Assembly: GCF_000344685.1 (NCBI RefSeq)
Contig: NW_006920417.1
Location: forward strand, 904,029 to 968,028
DNA from: Gloeophyllum trabeum ATCC 11539
Lineage: Eukaryota > Basidiomycota > Agaricomycetes > Gloeophyllales > Gloeophyllaceae
Reading direction: 5' to 3'
Length of the DNA stretch: 64,000 bases
The notes below the pieces were generated by a model. The model had not been told where the DNA came from. It was given only the letters and a program-made list of their open reading frames with translations, and did not search any database. The position numbers and the translations under genes are program-made. Of the stretch, positions 10,388 to 20,664 are shown in pieces (the stretch's first letter is position 1; every line of letters starts with the position of its first letter).

Positions 10388-12300
10388 GAATAGCCCGGGC
10401 CCAGGCTAAACACGGCAGCAACCCCCCTGCGCACGGCGTGGCTGGTGAGGGTGGCCCTCCCTCACCGTGTACGTCCTGGCCGAAGCCTCTCCGTACCACC
10501 GACCACCGCGCGTTCTCTCGTATGACTCTGTAGAGGTTGACTACTGGTAGCGAAGGCTTGAATGGAGCGACTGGAGTTTGGATGATAGGCGGCATGGCTG
10601 GTGCTGGACTGCTTGTAGGCAAAGGCCTTCAAGAAAGAGGGGAAATCAGAATCACATGAACACGGACATCGCGATGAGACTCACCACTCGGGAACGGACA
10701 CGAGCTCATACGCCGGAAGAGGTATAGGCAGACGAGGCGCGCGCAGTCATTGGCAGCGCGCCTGGGTCGTCTGCGATGAGTGTGCCGATAAGCAAAACGA
10801 GGAGGGGAGACGTGCGTTGCGCATATGCCCCGAGAAATCGTCGAGCTATGCGTCCCCCTGTGTTCGTCGGCCACTTCCTATCCCCCACCAGCTCTCGTCC
10901 CCATTTCTCAACCCCGCCGAACTGCTGAGAGAGAAATCCTCTCCGTCTGGACTCGGTCCAAAGAGCGTCCACATGTCCGCGTAGTCGAGCGATCCGCGAT
11001 ACGAGCGCCGAGAGAGTGTTGGGTGCAGGGGAGGCGTGGAACTACACCAGTGAATAGCCCGGGCCCAGGCTAAACACGGCGGCGTCCCCTGCGCGCGGCG
11101 TGGCTGGTGAGGGCGGGCCCTCCCTCACCTGGTACGTCCTGGCCGAAGCCTCTCCGTACCACCTACCGCCGCGCGTGCCCTCGTATGGCTTTGTAGAAGT
11201 GGATCGCGTCGACGGAGCGGTGACTGGATGTCGGATGATGGTGTGGACTGCTTGGAGGCAACTATCTTCAGAGGAAAAGAGTGAGAATCATAAAGGTCAG
11301 CCGACACGATGGCACTCACCGGTCACATGCGGACATGCGCTCGTATGCCGGAAGATGGATGGGCAGACAAGGCGCGCGCAAGCATTGGCAGCGCGCCTGA
11401 GTCGTCTGCAAAGAGTAAGCCGCTGACTGAACGAAGAGGGAGATGTCGGTTGCGCATGTGCCCCGAGAATTCTTCGGGCTATGCATCCCCCCCTCCTGTT
11501 CATCGGCCGCCTCCCATCCCTCACCGATTCTTGTTCCCAAATCTTGAACTCCACCCGACTCCCTTCCACCCGCTCCCTTCCCTCCTCCCATCCCATGATA
11601 TTCCCCCGCACCATCCTTGAGAGACCCACCGAACCGCTGGAGAATATTGCCGTCCTCATGACCCGAACCAAAGAGTATCGCCTGTCCAAATAGTCGAGCG
11701 TTCCACCCACGACCATCGAGAGACAATGATTGAATGCAGGGGGGCATGTGACTACACCAATGAATAGCCCGGGCCCAGGCTAAACATGGCTGCGCCCCCC
11801 GCGCACGGCGTGGCTGGTGAGGGGGGCCCTCCCTCACCGGGTACGTCCTGGCCGAAGCCTCTCCGTACCACCTACCGCCGCGCGTGCTCTCGTATGCTGC
11901 GTGGAAGTGGACTGCTCGTATCGAACGCGTTGTGGCTTGGTGGGCTTGTTACGGTTGCATGTGTTCTTCTCTTGGACGTTAACGCGGGTCGTCTGACCTG
12001 AGGAGGGAGAAGTTAGTATTTGACAAGCTTGGTGCAGGAAGGATGGAACTCACGGCTCCTAGGAGGATGGCAGACAGGCTGGAGGAGGTATGCGGCTGAC
12101 GAGACGTGCTGCAAGCATTGGCGGCGCATCCTGATCGTCTGCGGGCGAGTACCGACGCGCGTAGGATGGGGCACTGTGATGTGGGCACATGCCCGGCGGA
12201 ATTCCGCCGGCCGTGCGTGCCTCCATCCGCGTCGGTATAGTCGCCCACCTTCCGACCTCCTCCCTGCCAACCCCCCTTCTCCCCCCTCCCCCTCCCCCCG
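10388..12300 (-). repeat. 3' module array, locus B (three copies of the alpha segment)
   Basis: Reading the minus strand from 12300 downward: gamma (about 12240-12000), alpha (11876-11762), delta (about 11700-11500), beta (about 11500-11310), alpha (11167-11052), a diverged delta and beta (about 11000-10700), alpha (10502-10388). The order is the same as in locus A at 1.75-3.2 kb, which has one delta-beta-alpha unit where this locus has two. Each alpha has the GGTGAGG donor-like sequence and the TAGCCCGGGCCCAGGC core on this strand view. The intron-like spacer between beta and alpha is also shared with locus A. The copies are similar enough to suggest fairly recent amplification or ongoing exchange. 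Confidence 0.62.
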
Positions 12301-12319
12301 CAACCCCCACCACAACCGC

Positions 12320-13003
12320 TCACACCTCCAGAGAATCCAACCGCTCCCCAATCACGTCCAGCCGCCCGACCATCTCGTCCAGGCGCTCGATGCTCTCCTC
12401 GAGAGTCTTCTCCCGCTTCTCCGACGCGTCCACGACCTGCTCCCAGTACTCCAGCTGGGCACGCGCCTCCTCGACCTCGATCTCCAGGAGCTCGATCTCC
12501 CGTGCCTCCTGCTCCTTGCGCTCCTTCTCCTCCCTCTCCTTCTGCTCCCGCTCGCGTATAATCTGAGCCCGCTCCTGCATGGCAGCCCGGACAGTAGCGG
12601 GGATCCCCTCTTTCTTGAGTTGCGCGAGCCAGGAGGCGCGCTCCTCGGCGGCGGCGGGGGCTACCTGCCGGACAGGTGGGTTGGTCGACTCTGGCTTGGA
12701 CGCGGCCCTGAACTCGGCGGGGATGGGCAGCCGGCCGAGGACGTATCTGATGGGCTCGGGAGCGGGCGCGGGAGGAGGGGTGGGGACGATGGTGGCGGCG
12801 GGCGAGGCGAGGAGGATCTCGATGGTGAAGAGGTCGGCGCGGACAGGCTTGGGCTTGAAGATCTCGTCGAAGACGGAGAGGGTGGGCGAGCGCGAGCGAG
12901 AACGCGGACGGGGGAGCGCGGTGGAGGGCCGGAGGAAGGCGGGCGTGGCGGCGGACTTGAGCTTTTGCTGCACGCTCTTGAGGGTCTTCTTGATCGAAGG
13001 CAT
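12320..13003 (-). CDS. Coiled-coil protein of unknown function, head of module array B
   Basis: The start ATG (13001-13003) was chosen because MPSIKKTLKSVQQKL fits a basic amphipathic N-terminus; the longer open frame up to 13111 has little coding character. It reads to a stop at 12320 (227 aa), or splices at a GTGTGA donor just after the codon for the last Glu and continues into the module array. Domains: basic N-terminus (1-40), Pro/Ala-rich linker (about 50-115), then a long charged coiled coil (about 125-227) rich in E, R and K with leucine heptads (LEESIERLDEMVGRLD). Its architecture resembles the genes at 1045 and 3708 but sequence similarity is not obvious; it is the downstream modules that clearly match locus A. 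Confidence 0.55.
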   Translation of the reverse strand: MPSIKKTLKSVQQKLKSAATPAFLRPSTALPRPRSRSRSPTLSVFDEIFKPKPVRADLFTIEILLASPAATIVPTPPPAPAPEPIRYVLGRLPIPAEFRAASKPESTNPPVRQVAPAAAEERASWLAQLKKEGIPATVRAAMQERAQIIREREQKEREEKERKEQEAREIELLEIEVEEARAQLEYWEQVVDASEKREKTLEESIERLDEMVGRLDVIGERLDSLEV

Positions 13004-13829
13004 CTTGGTGCGAGTTTGGTGTGCGAGTGGATGTGTTGAGGAGCGATGTGTCGATGTGTTGCGAGGAGGCTTGAGAGCGCAAAGTGGACTCGATGACTTT
13101 CGACGTACCAATCCCGCCGTCTTTTATGTTCTCGAGCAGACAGGTGGCTGGCATGGCTGGTGTTCTCCCGCACGTCAAGATCGTCGGGTATCGACGATTG
13201 CTGAGACAGAATGTGTCCGGTACTCGTACCTCCGTGTCAGCCAGCGAGAAGCCTGGGCAAGATTGCCCAAACTACTCATTGGTTGACCAGGGAAGAGTAC
13301 GAACACTCACAAACTCCTCGGATTTATTGTTTTCTAAGGACGGTGTGCTCCGCCGGTCGGCGTAGTCGACGGGATTGGGAGGTTAGGGTATTGAGATCGT
13401 AACGACTTCGTGTTCCGAGTCCGATTGATTACTCGGCGAGAGCATTCGTCGCAGGCATCTATCCCTGAGGACATTGCACCTAGAATAGTGACACTTTGAG
13501 CTACGACGCAGAGAGTCGGTCAGGACGAGGAAGGGGAGACTCGGACGTCCGTTGGCTTCGCGGAGTCTACGCCACCGCACGCGTCGCGTCGCGTTCGGTC
13601 ACTTGAGTCGTTGCAGGATCTTGCATTGGCTGGAGTGCGGCTTGTAATCGCACATTCGATCCTCCTGCGCCCGTTCTATTCGCCGCTAGCCTTTACGCCA
13701 TTCAGCTCCATGTCCGCGACATTCTCGTGGTTGACCGACTGTACGAACACAAGTCCTGCAACCTCGCCATGACCTGAGAGTACTCGGAACGTCTATGATC
13801 ATCACGTTGACCGCCTCCTTTCCCGCGAG
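13004..13829. other. Intergenic between coiled-coil gene and epoxide hydrolase
   Basis: About 830 bases carrying the two divergent promoters. I see no gene or repeat in it. Confidence 0.4.
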
Positions 13830-13837
13830 TATATATA
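13830..13837 (+). promoter_or_regulatory. TATA box of the epoxide hydrolase gene
   Basis: TATATATA, 39 bases before the ATG at 13869. Confidence 0.45.
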
Positions 13838-13868
13838 CTCCCGTCTACGCAGGCCTCTACCTAGCACC

Positions 13869-15508
13869 ATGTCCGAACAACCCTTCAAAATCTCTGTGCC
13901 CGACTCTGAGCTCGCCCTCCTCCGCCAAAAGCTCGCGCTCACGCGCCTCCCAGATGAGCTCGACGGCGCGGGCTGGGACTACGGCGTGCCCCTCGCGGAC
14001 ATGCAGCGCCTCGTCGCGCGCTGGAGGGACGGTTACGACTGGCGGAAGCACGAGGCCGAGCTGAATGAGCTCCCGCACTTCACGCGGGATATTGAAGTAA
14101 ATGGGTTCGGGACCCTGAATATACATTATCTGCACCGGAGGAGCCAGGTGGAGGGCGCCGTGCCGCTGTTCTTCGTGCATGGGTGTGAGTGGCTCGTGAC
14201 TACCGAGGGTGTCGAGTGAACGACGGGTTGGTGATCTACAGGGCCCGGAAGCTTCTTCGAGGCGAGGAAGATCTTGCCGCTGCTCACCGCTGCGTCTCCG
14301 GACCAGCCGAGTTTCCATGTCGTCGTCCTCGAGCTCCCTGGCTACGGCTTCTCCCAAGGGACGAAGCAGAAAGGGTTCGCAATGGCGCAGTACGCCGAGG
14401 TACGCTACTGAACTTCATGAATCGGTACCTTATTGGCTTAATGATGTGCAGGTCGGGCATAAGCTGATGCTTGCGCTGGGATACAACGAATACGGTACGT
14501 CGAGAACGAACACTGTGTGCCTTCCATCAATTTATGCGCTTCATAGTGACACAAGGCGGTGACTGGGGATACTACGTGTGTTCCTCACCCCTCCCTAACT
14601 TCCCACCTTTCCCAACGACATGCACGCACAGGTGACCCGCAAAATGGCCTCCCTGTACGGGCCAAAACACGTCAAAGCCTGGCACACCAACTTCACAATG
14701 TACGTCCGCCCCCCTTTCCCCCTTCCCACCCGTCTCCCCCTCCTAACCGTCCCGCAGCTCCGACACCCCCAAACCACACCGCAATCCCCTCCTCTTCCTC
14801 CAACTCCTCCAGCACGCCCTCACGCCCTTTAGCCCGTACACCCCCGCCGAGCAGCGCGGGCTCGCGCGCAGCCAGGCCTTCCGCGAGCGCGGCGCGGGGT
14901 ACTACTTCGAGCAGAGCACGCAGCCGCAGACGCTCGGGTACAGCCTCGCGGACTCGCCGGCCGGCCTGCTCGCGTGGGTGTACGAGAAGCTCGTGCGGTG
15001 GACGGATAAGTACCCCTGGGAGGACGACGAAGGTCGGAGATTTTCTCTTCCAATGCGGTTTTGCGAGGGTTGGACTGACGAGGGGGGGTGTGGCGGGGGC
15101 GTAGTGCTGACGTGGATATCGATATACTGGTTCGCCCGCGCGGGCCCGGCCAACTCTGTAAGGATATACTACGAAGTCGAGAAGGCGGGCGACCGCGCGC
15201 TGCCCCGCATCCCTCATGTCCCCATGGGCGTGTCCTACTTCCCCGCAGAGGCCGTCATCGTGCCCAAATCGTACGTCCCGCACTTGCTTCTCACTTTACC
15301 TCGCACTTTATGCTTATGCGTGTTTTGATCTGGTAGGTGGATGCGCGCGCTGGTGGGGAACGTGGTGTTCGAGGCGGACCACGAGAGCGGGGGCCACTTC
15401 GCTGCGTACGAGCGCCCGGAAGAACTGGTGGGCGACCTCAGGAAGATGTTTGGGCGCGGAGGGCCAGCGTTCGGGGTTGTTCCTGGCTTGACGGGATATG
15501 CGTCGTGA
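13869..15508 (+). CDS. Microsomal-type epoxide hydrolase (alpha/beta hydrolase)
   Basis: Exons 13869-14184, 14242-14399, 14452-14494, 14547-14575, 14632-14699, 14758-15032, 15105-15270, 15337-15508; 408 aa. The epoxide-hydrolase N-terminal domain (about 5-105) precedes the alpha/beta fold. Catalytic elements are visible: oxyanion motif HGWPG (its Trp codon split by intron 1), nucleophile loop GGDWGYY with the catalytic Asp, and the C-terminal [13 protein letters not shown] carrying the catalytic His. Lid-region tyrosine-containing segments ([12 protein letters not shown]) fit as well. It would open epoxides to vicinal diols, for instance in detoxification of aromatic metabolites. Its 3' third is repeated after the sequence gap at 15895-16134; see that entry. 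Confidence 0.92.
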
Positions 15509-15891
15509 TTTATGAGGGTATTGCGGTGTATCCTTGCCAATACGATGGTACGTCGCATCCGGGGTCACCCTACTCGGAGAAATGCTTTCGCAAGCACCTT
15601 TATCCTTATTCATGGGGAGGCGCAATTCCGGGCGGCGAGTTGTTTGCATCTGTTTGGACTCTGCAAGAAAGTGGTCGCAAATCCCCCGCCTTCATAGAGC
15701 CTTCCGCATGTCGAAATCACGCATATAAAATGTACCAGCAGGGATGTCATGATACAGAAGATGCAACGTTAGTTCTGAATTTCCGATTTTCCCAATATCA
15801 AGTTCATTAGATAGAGGTAACGAGACCACAAGTACATTTAACAAAAATGTACAACCAACGTTGCATCCGCTCGTTGATATTGATTAACTTT
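15086..15891 (+). repeat. Left copy of the sequence flanking gap 1
   Basis: These ~805 bases (last two exons of the epoxide hydrolase plus 3' flank) are repeated on the other side of the gap at 16135-16940, with a constant offset of 1049 and no difference that I can see. Just before the gap the copies diverge at a run of T (three versus four). This is what two overlapping contig ends look like when a scaffolder failed to merge them. Confidence 0.85.
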
Positions 15892-15894
15892 ATT

Positions 15895-16134
15895 NNNNNN
15901 NNNNNNNNNNNNNNNNNNNNNNNNNNNNNNNNNNNNNNNNNNNNNNNNNNNNNNNNNNNNNNNNNNNNNNNNNNNNNNNNNNNNNNNNNNNNNNNNNNNN
16001 NNNNNNNNNNNNNNNNNNNNNNNNNNNNNNNNNNNNNNNNNNNNNNNNNNNNNNNNNNNNNNNNNNNNNNNNNNNNNNNNNNNNNNNNNNNNNNNNNNNN
16101 NNNNNNNNNNNNNNNNNNNNNNNNNNNNNNNNNN
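15895..16134. other. Assembly gap (240 N)
   Basis: A run of N. Its flanks are duplicates of each other, so the gap may not represent missing sequence at all. Confidence 0.98.
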
Positions 16135-16940
16135 GGGTGTGGCGGGGGCGTAGTGCTGACGTGGATATCGATATACTGGTTCGCCCGCGCGGGCCCGGCC
16201 AACTCTGTAAGGATATACTACGAAGTCGAGAAGGCGGGCGACCGCGCGCTGCCCCGCATCCCTCATGTCCCCATGGGCGTGTCCTACTTCCCCGCAGAGG
16301 CCGTCATCGTGCCCAAATCGTACGTCCCGCACTTGCTTCTCACTTTACCTCGCACTTTATGCTTATGCGTGTTTTGATCTGGTAGGTGGATGCGCGCGCT
16401 GGTGGGGAACGTGGTGTTCGAGGCGGACCACGAGAGCGGGGGCCACTTCGCTGCGTACGAGCGCCCGGAAGAACTGGTGGGCGACCTCAGGAAGATGTTT
16501 GGGCGCGGAGGGCCAGCGTTCGGGGTTGTTCCTGGCTTGACGGGATATGCGTCGTGATTTATGAGGGTATTGCGGTGTATCCTTGCCAATACGATGGTAC
16601 GTCGCATCCGGGGTCACCCTACTCGGAGAAATGCTTTCGCAAGCACCTTTATCCTTATTCATGGGGAGGCGCAATTCCGGGCGGCGAGTTGTTTGCATCT
16701 GTTTGGACTCTGCAAGAAAGTGGTCGCAAATCCCCCGCCTTCATAGAGCCTTCCGCATGTCGAAATCACGCATATAAAATGTACCAGCAGGGATGTCATG
16801 ATACAGAAGATGCAACGTTAGTTCTGAATTTCCGATTTTCCCAATATCAAGTTCATTAGATAGAGGTAACGAGACCACAAGTACATTTAACAAAAATGTA
16901 CAACCAACGTTGCATCCGCTCGTTGATATTGATTAACTTT
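16135..16940 (+). repeat. Right copy of gap-1 flank, apparent fragment of the epoxide hydrolase
   Basis: Contains the acceptor and the exons matching 15105-15270 and 15337-15508 (here 16154-16319 and 16386-16557) with the same stop codon and 3' flank. It has no 5' part, so it would be read as a truncated paralogue by automatic pipelines. I consider it an assembly duplicate of 15086-15891, not a second gene. Confidence 0.8.
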
Positions 16941-16943
16941 TAT

Positions 16944-18146
16944 GAATCAAGTGACGCGTGAATGTGAACGTAGCACGCTGTAGGTTTTCTGGCAGTAAAG
17001 AGCAATTAACGACGCGTCCGAACGCGTCGCGGACGTGACAAGCTGTGACACCATCGCAAAAAGTGTCACACCAAATACTGTACCGATACGACCTTAGGCA
17101 ACGTCCCGTGTCCCGAGAGGTCCGTCGCCGTTGCCTATTTTGAGATTTGTCCCGTGTCCCGGACACCTCGTTGCTTGGGGCCCCGGAGCCTAAATCCGCG
17201 CTAAATGGGGAAAAATGAACAAATTTATTCGCACGTGCTTTGGAAACCCTCTTGAAGCTTCTTCTGAGTCTTCTCTCAGCGATTTGAGCCTCAGATCTAT
17301 CTGAGGAGTGTATCAACATTGCATTACCCTCACCTTAGTACGCGCAACTGCAGGTTGCGTTGCATGTGTCCCTTGTCCCCACGGAGACGTTGCTTGACCT
17401 GCCACATTCCCACGGTGAATTACATAAGCCGTCGCGTTGCCTAAGGTCGTATCGGTACAGTATTCCGGTCACAGTCCGGGCTCTCCTGCCGCAGCAGAAG
17501 CAGGACCCTTCCCCTGTGTTAGAACTGTAAACTCACCATAGTACATGAGATATCTATTCAGCCTTTTACAGCTGTGATCCAGTACTTGCTTTGTCCATTA
17601 ATTACACAGACTTCCTGGAAATCAAGCTCATCTGTATCAAGGATAGGGAATGCACCCACTGGTGTGCACATAGATACGTTCCAAATGTTTCTGAAGACAA
17701 TGCATAACTTCCCTAAGCACTCTTTTGCCGACCTCGGTCAATTGACCATCATTTCATCCCGATGGTGGACAGCTCAGGAATAAGAAGAGACAACCATGTT
17801 TATATCTACTGGATGGCATAATACCTTTCTTGCTGTTTAAAATAGTGATATACATTGCTCATGCATGCATAAGGTGAGAACGGAGCAGAGCAATGCACAA
17901 GAATACGAGGGGATACTTGCGACCACCTTTCAGCCACAATCTGCTGACAAATCAACTCGCACCGGAACCGGGCGTTGCGCCTCCCCATTATTCATCTCGT
18001 GAGATGTTCTGGCCGGGGTAAGTCAAGACGAGAACAGTGGCAGGTATCCATTAATAACGTCTGAGCACTATCATATCCAACAGAGTACATTTACTTCCGA
18101 TCGTACAATTTCGTCTGATTCATTAATTTCCAAATATACCCCTTCC
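16944..18146. other. Intergenic with one TIR element
   Basis: About 1.2 kb. Apart from the inverted-repeat element at 17076-17462, I see no gene; the short open frames here (for example 17574-17783) have no coding character. Confidence 0.45.
17076..17462. mobile_element. MITE-like element with 26-bp terminal inverted repeats and TA ends
   Basis: The left end (17078-17103, beginning CTGTACCGATACGACC) is the perfect reverse complement of the right end (17435-17460, ending GGTCGTATCGGTACAG). Both ends are flanked by TA (17076-17077 and 17461-17462), the target duplication of Tc1/mariner-type elements. The 383-bp interior has no transposase. It holds several GTCCCGTGTCCCG-like repeats, some in inverted order. 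A non-autonomous DNA transposon is the simplest reading. Confidence 0.7.
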
Positions 18147-19211
18147 TTAGACCACGGTTGTAGCGGGGGCAGTCGGGTCGGTCGTAGCAGGCCCACCGGT
18201 GATACCGGCGCCAGCGCTACCAGGAGCGGTAGGTGCAGCAGGCGCGGGCGCGGTACCGCTCGCCTTCTGCTGGTCGGCGATACGGCGAGCCTCTTCGTGG
18301 ATGTCGAGCACCTGCTTGCTCGTGGTTGTGTAGAACTGGCGGACCTTCTGGCCCCACGGCGACGCGAGCGCCTTCGAGTAGTACTATTCACCAAACGTCA
18401 GCGCCGAGGAGTGTGGCACGAACTAGGGTACGCACCTCGGTCGCGCTCTTCGTGATGCCCTTCTGCTCGTCGACGGCCTTGGCCTGCTGCGTGGCGGCGC
18501 TGACGGCGCTCTGCACCTTCGCGGACACGGTCTGGTTCTCGCCGAGGGCCTTCGAGCCGATGGTCTTGTCGAGCGAGTTGAAGTAGGCGAGGAAGCGCTG
18601 CGAGATGCCCTTCTCGGTGTCCATCTTGATCGCGCGCTCGAGGATGCTGTCGGAGAGCGTGTAGCCCTTTGCGAGGTATTCGGCGACGACTGGGAAGGCG
18701 GTGTTAGAAGGGAAGTGGGAGCGAGAGGGGGGACTTACTGCCGGCGCGGGGCTTGTGCTCCTGCTCGATGTGGTCGCCCGCGGCGGGCTCCTCGTGCTCT
18801 TCGTCGTGGTGGGTGGTGTCGGACGTGACTGTTAGTTGAGCGCCGTCCAGAGTGCCGCCGTTGAGCATCAGGGCGGTCTTGGCGGCGGAGGGCTTTTCAA
18901 AGTGGACGACCGCAGTCTTGGGCTCGGTGTTGTGGAGGTCGATCGCGACGATCCTGGCGCACAACGCGTATGTTAGTACGAGCATGCGAGTTACATGCCT
19001 TACTTCAGCTTACTTTCCACAAAATCTGCGAAACGAGAGCATCATGAATGTCAATATCGCAGAAAGCAGCACTAAAGGACATACGTGAAGAAATCACGGA
19101 GGTGGTCCTCCGTCGTCGTGGGGGCAAGGTTGGAAACCTGCGTGGACGTCGTTCAGCACAGCGACGAAGAGGATACATGCGAACACGTACGTTTACAGCG
19201 TGGGTGGTCAT
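18147..19211 (-). CDS. Vip1-like RRM protein
   Basis: Six exons as plus-strand ranges 5' to 3': 19191-19211, 19085-19137, 19014-19025, 18739-18953, 18436-18689, 18147-18383; 263 aa. An N-terminal RNA-recognition motif (about 5-75) reads VSNLAPTTTEDHLRDFFTFC (RNP2-type VSNL) and, further on, KTAVVHFEKPSAAKTAL (RNP1-like strand). It is followed by an acidic His/Glu linker, a helical region (VVAEYLAKGYTLSDSILERA) and an Ala/Pro/Gly-rich tail. The layout matches fungal Vip1 proteins, sometimes annotated as actin cytoskeleton-associated; the biochemical role is not established. The first three exons are 21, 53 and 12 nt, so gene finders may miss the start. Confidence 0.85.
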
Positions 19212-19442
19212 TGTGATGGAGATTGGATGGCGTTGGACGGGACGGGCTCGTCTTGTAGTGGTCGCCGCAGTGTGACGTACTATCTAGAGCTCCTGATCTG
19301 ATGTCATATTACATAATCCAGCACAGCCCTGTTTATCAGGGCTTCTGCCGCAGCCCCTCCAGCGGCTTCACTAGGCTTCATGTCGTTCCGCCTGGCCACG
19401 GACTCGAACCTACACGGGACCCGCTCTGGTCCTTGGACGCAT

Positions 19443-20501
19443 TCATTGAAGGATCGCCACAAATCTCAGCCGCACGTATACGATCATCCACTTCCCTTGC
19501 GTATCTCGACAGTCCACAGTGCATATATCCTGCACCTCGTTGATGATCTCGGCAGCCTCCTCGTCTGACATATCATCTGCAGGGCCAGTCCGGCTGAGAG
19601 TGGCGAACAGGAAGGGGTAGGAACTCACGTAGAAAAGATTTGCGAGCGAAGAGGTGCAGCCAGTCTGCGAGAGTCGACGGGAGCGGCGTCAGGCGGGGGT
19701 TCAGAGAGATGTGAGTCACTCTGAAGCCATTGGATTCCAGCAGCTAAGCAATCCCGTTACTACGCGCATCCATGGCGCCTAAACTCGTCTTGGGACGTAC
19801 GGACTGATAATCCTCCAAGGAGGGGAAGAACCACGGATCCAACTTGTCGGCGGCATATCCGCATTTGCTCAGTACACCATGCAGAGCGGACCTGACACCT
19901 GCGATCCGCGTACTCATCGTTACACCGTTCGTTGCCGAAGAAGTCTGAATCGGTTATACAGTGATACACCTACCGACGCAGTTCCCGAACCCGCCGAATT
20001 CGCCCACGAACCTCCCGCCGTCCCTCAGCACGCTCTTGGCGCTCTTGATCACGCCGACGGGGGACTGCTTGCACCAATGCAGCGCGGCGTTTGTGAATAC
20101 CGCGTCAAACTTCAATGCCGGGGGCAACGCGTCGGACAAGGAGGATAGAGTTGGCAGGGCCTGCACGTCGGCTACGTACGCGTGCTGCAGGCCGTTCTTC
20201 CGGGCTTGGTCGATCTCCAGGAAGCGTCAGGTGCCTGAGAGACTCGCAGGCATCTGTACGTGCGACCCACCATGCTCTCGCTCGAGTCAACCCCGACAAC
20301 AAGGCCCCCTTCCTGCCCGCGCACGACCCGGTCGATCTCGAGCGTCACCTCGCCGCTCCCGCAGCCAAAGTCGATGATCGTCTCGCCCGGCTTCGCGTCG
20401 AGCAGAGAGAGGACGGGCGCGGTGAACGCGGAGGAGTAGACGAAGGATGCGGTTTGGTTGTATGCGGTGGCGGACCAGCTGTCACGGTCGGAGGTCGACA
20501 T
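19443..20501 (-). CDS. SAM-dependent methyltransferase, class I
   Basis: Exons 20271-20501, 19974-20214, 19801-19898, 19629-19743, 19443-19576; 272 aa. Motif I (SAM binding) is TIIDFGCGSGEVTLEIDRVV, the acidic motif II is VVGVDSSESM, and the post-I region FDAVFTNAALHWCK fits motif IV of small-molecule methyltransferases. The C-terminus is MSDEEAAEIINEV followed by a short hydrophobic end. Fungal homologues of this type resemble trans-aconitate or UbiE-like enzymes, but the substrate cannot be told. ATG 20501 was chosen; 11 further in-frame codons upstream look like leader. A TATA-type sequence lies about 56 bases upstream. Confidence 0.85.
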
Positions 20502-20556
20502 GGTGTTTCGGGATGGTAGGGTGTTTGATTTCAAGTTCAGTGGACATCGCGCCTGT

Positions 20557-20563
20557 TATATAT
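20557..20563 (-). promoter_or_regulatory. TATA box of the methyltransferase gene
   Basis: Reads TATATAA on the minus strand, about 56 bases before the ATG at 20501. Confidence 0.4.
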
Positions 20564-20620
20564 GTTTGGTGCTAGGTGATAGCAAGTAGAGCTCTGCAGA
20601 GTGCAGGTCAGGTATTACCT

Positions 20621-20664
20621 CGTCGGCCGAAGGTGGTTACACTGGAAGGAGCCTTCGGCCGACG
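20621..20664. repeat. 13-bp perfect inverted repeat (hairpin)
   Basis: CGTCGGCCGAAGG and its exact reverse complement are separated by 18 bases. It lies upstream of the methyltransferase gene. It could be a binding site for a dimeric zinc-cluster factor (it contains CGGCCG) or a chance palindrome. Confidence 0.5.

Noticed and set aside
12020..13039. Plus-strand 339-codon open frame opposite the coiled-coil gene
   Set aside because: Leu/Gly/Asp-rich antisense shadow of an E/R/K coiled coil.
16135..16557. Second epoxide-hydrolase gene
   Set aside because: Identical to 15086-15508, begins exactly at a sequence gap and lacks all 5' exons; an assembly duplicate is much more likely than a recent paralogue.
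19380..19460. tRNA-like B box (GGACTCGAACC) near 19395
   Set aside because: The T-stem halves do not pair and no matching acceptor stem or anticodon arm is found at the right distances.
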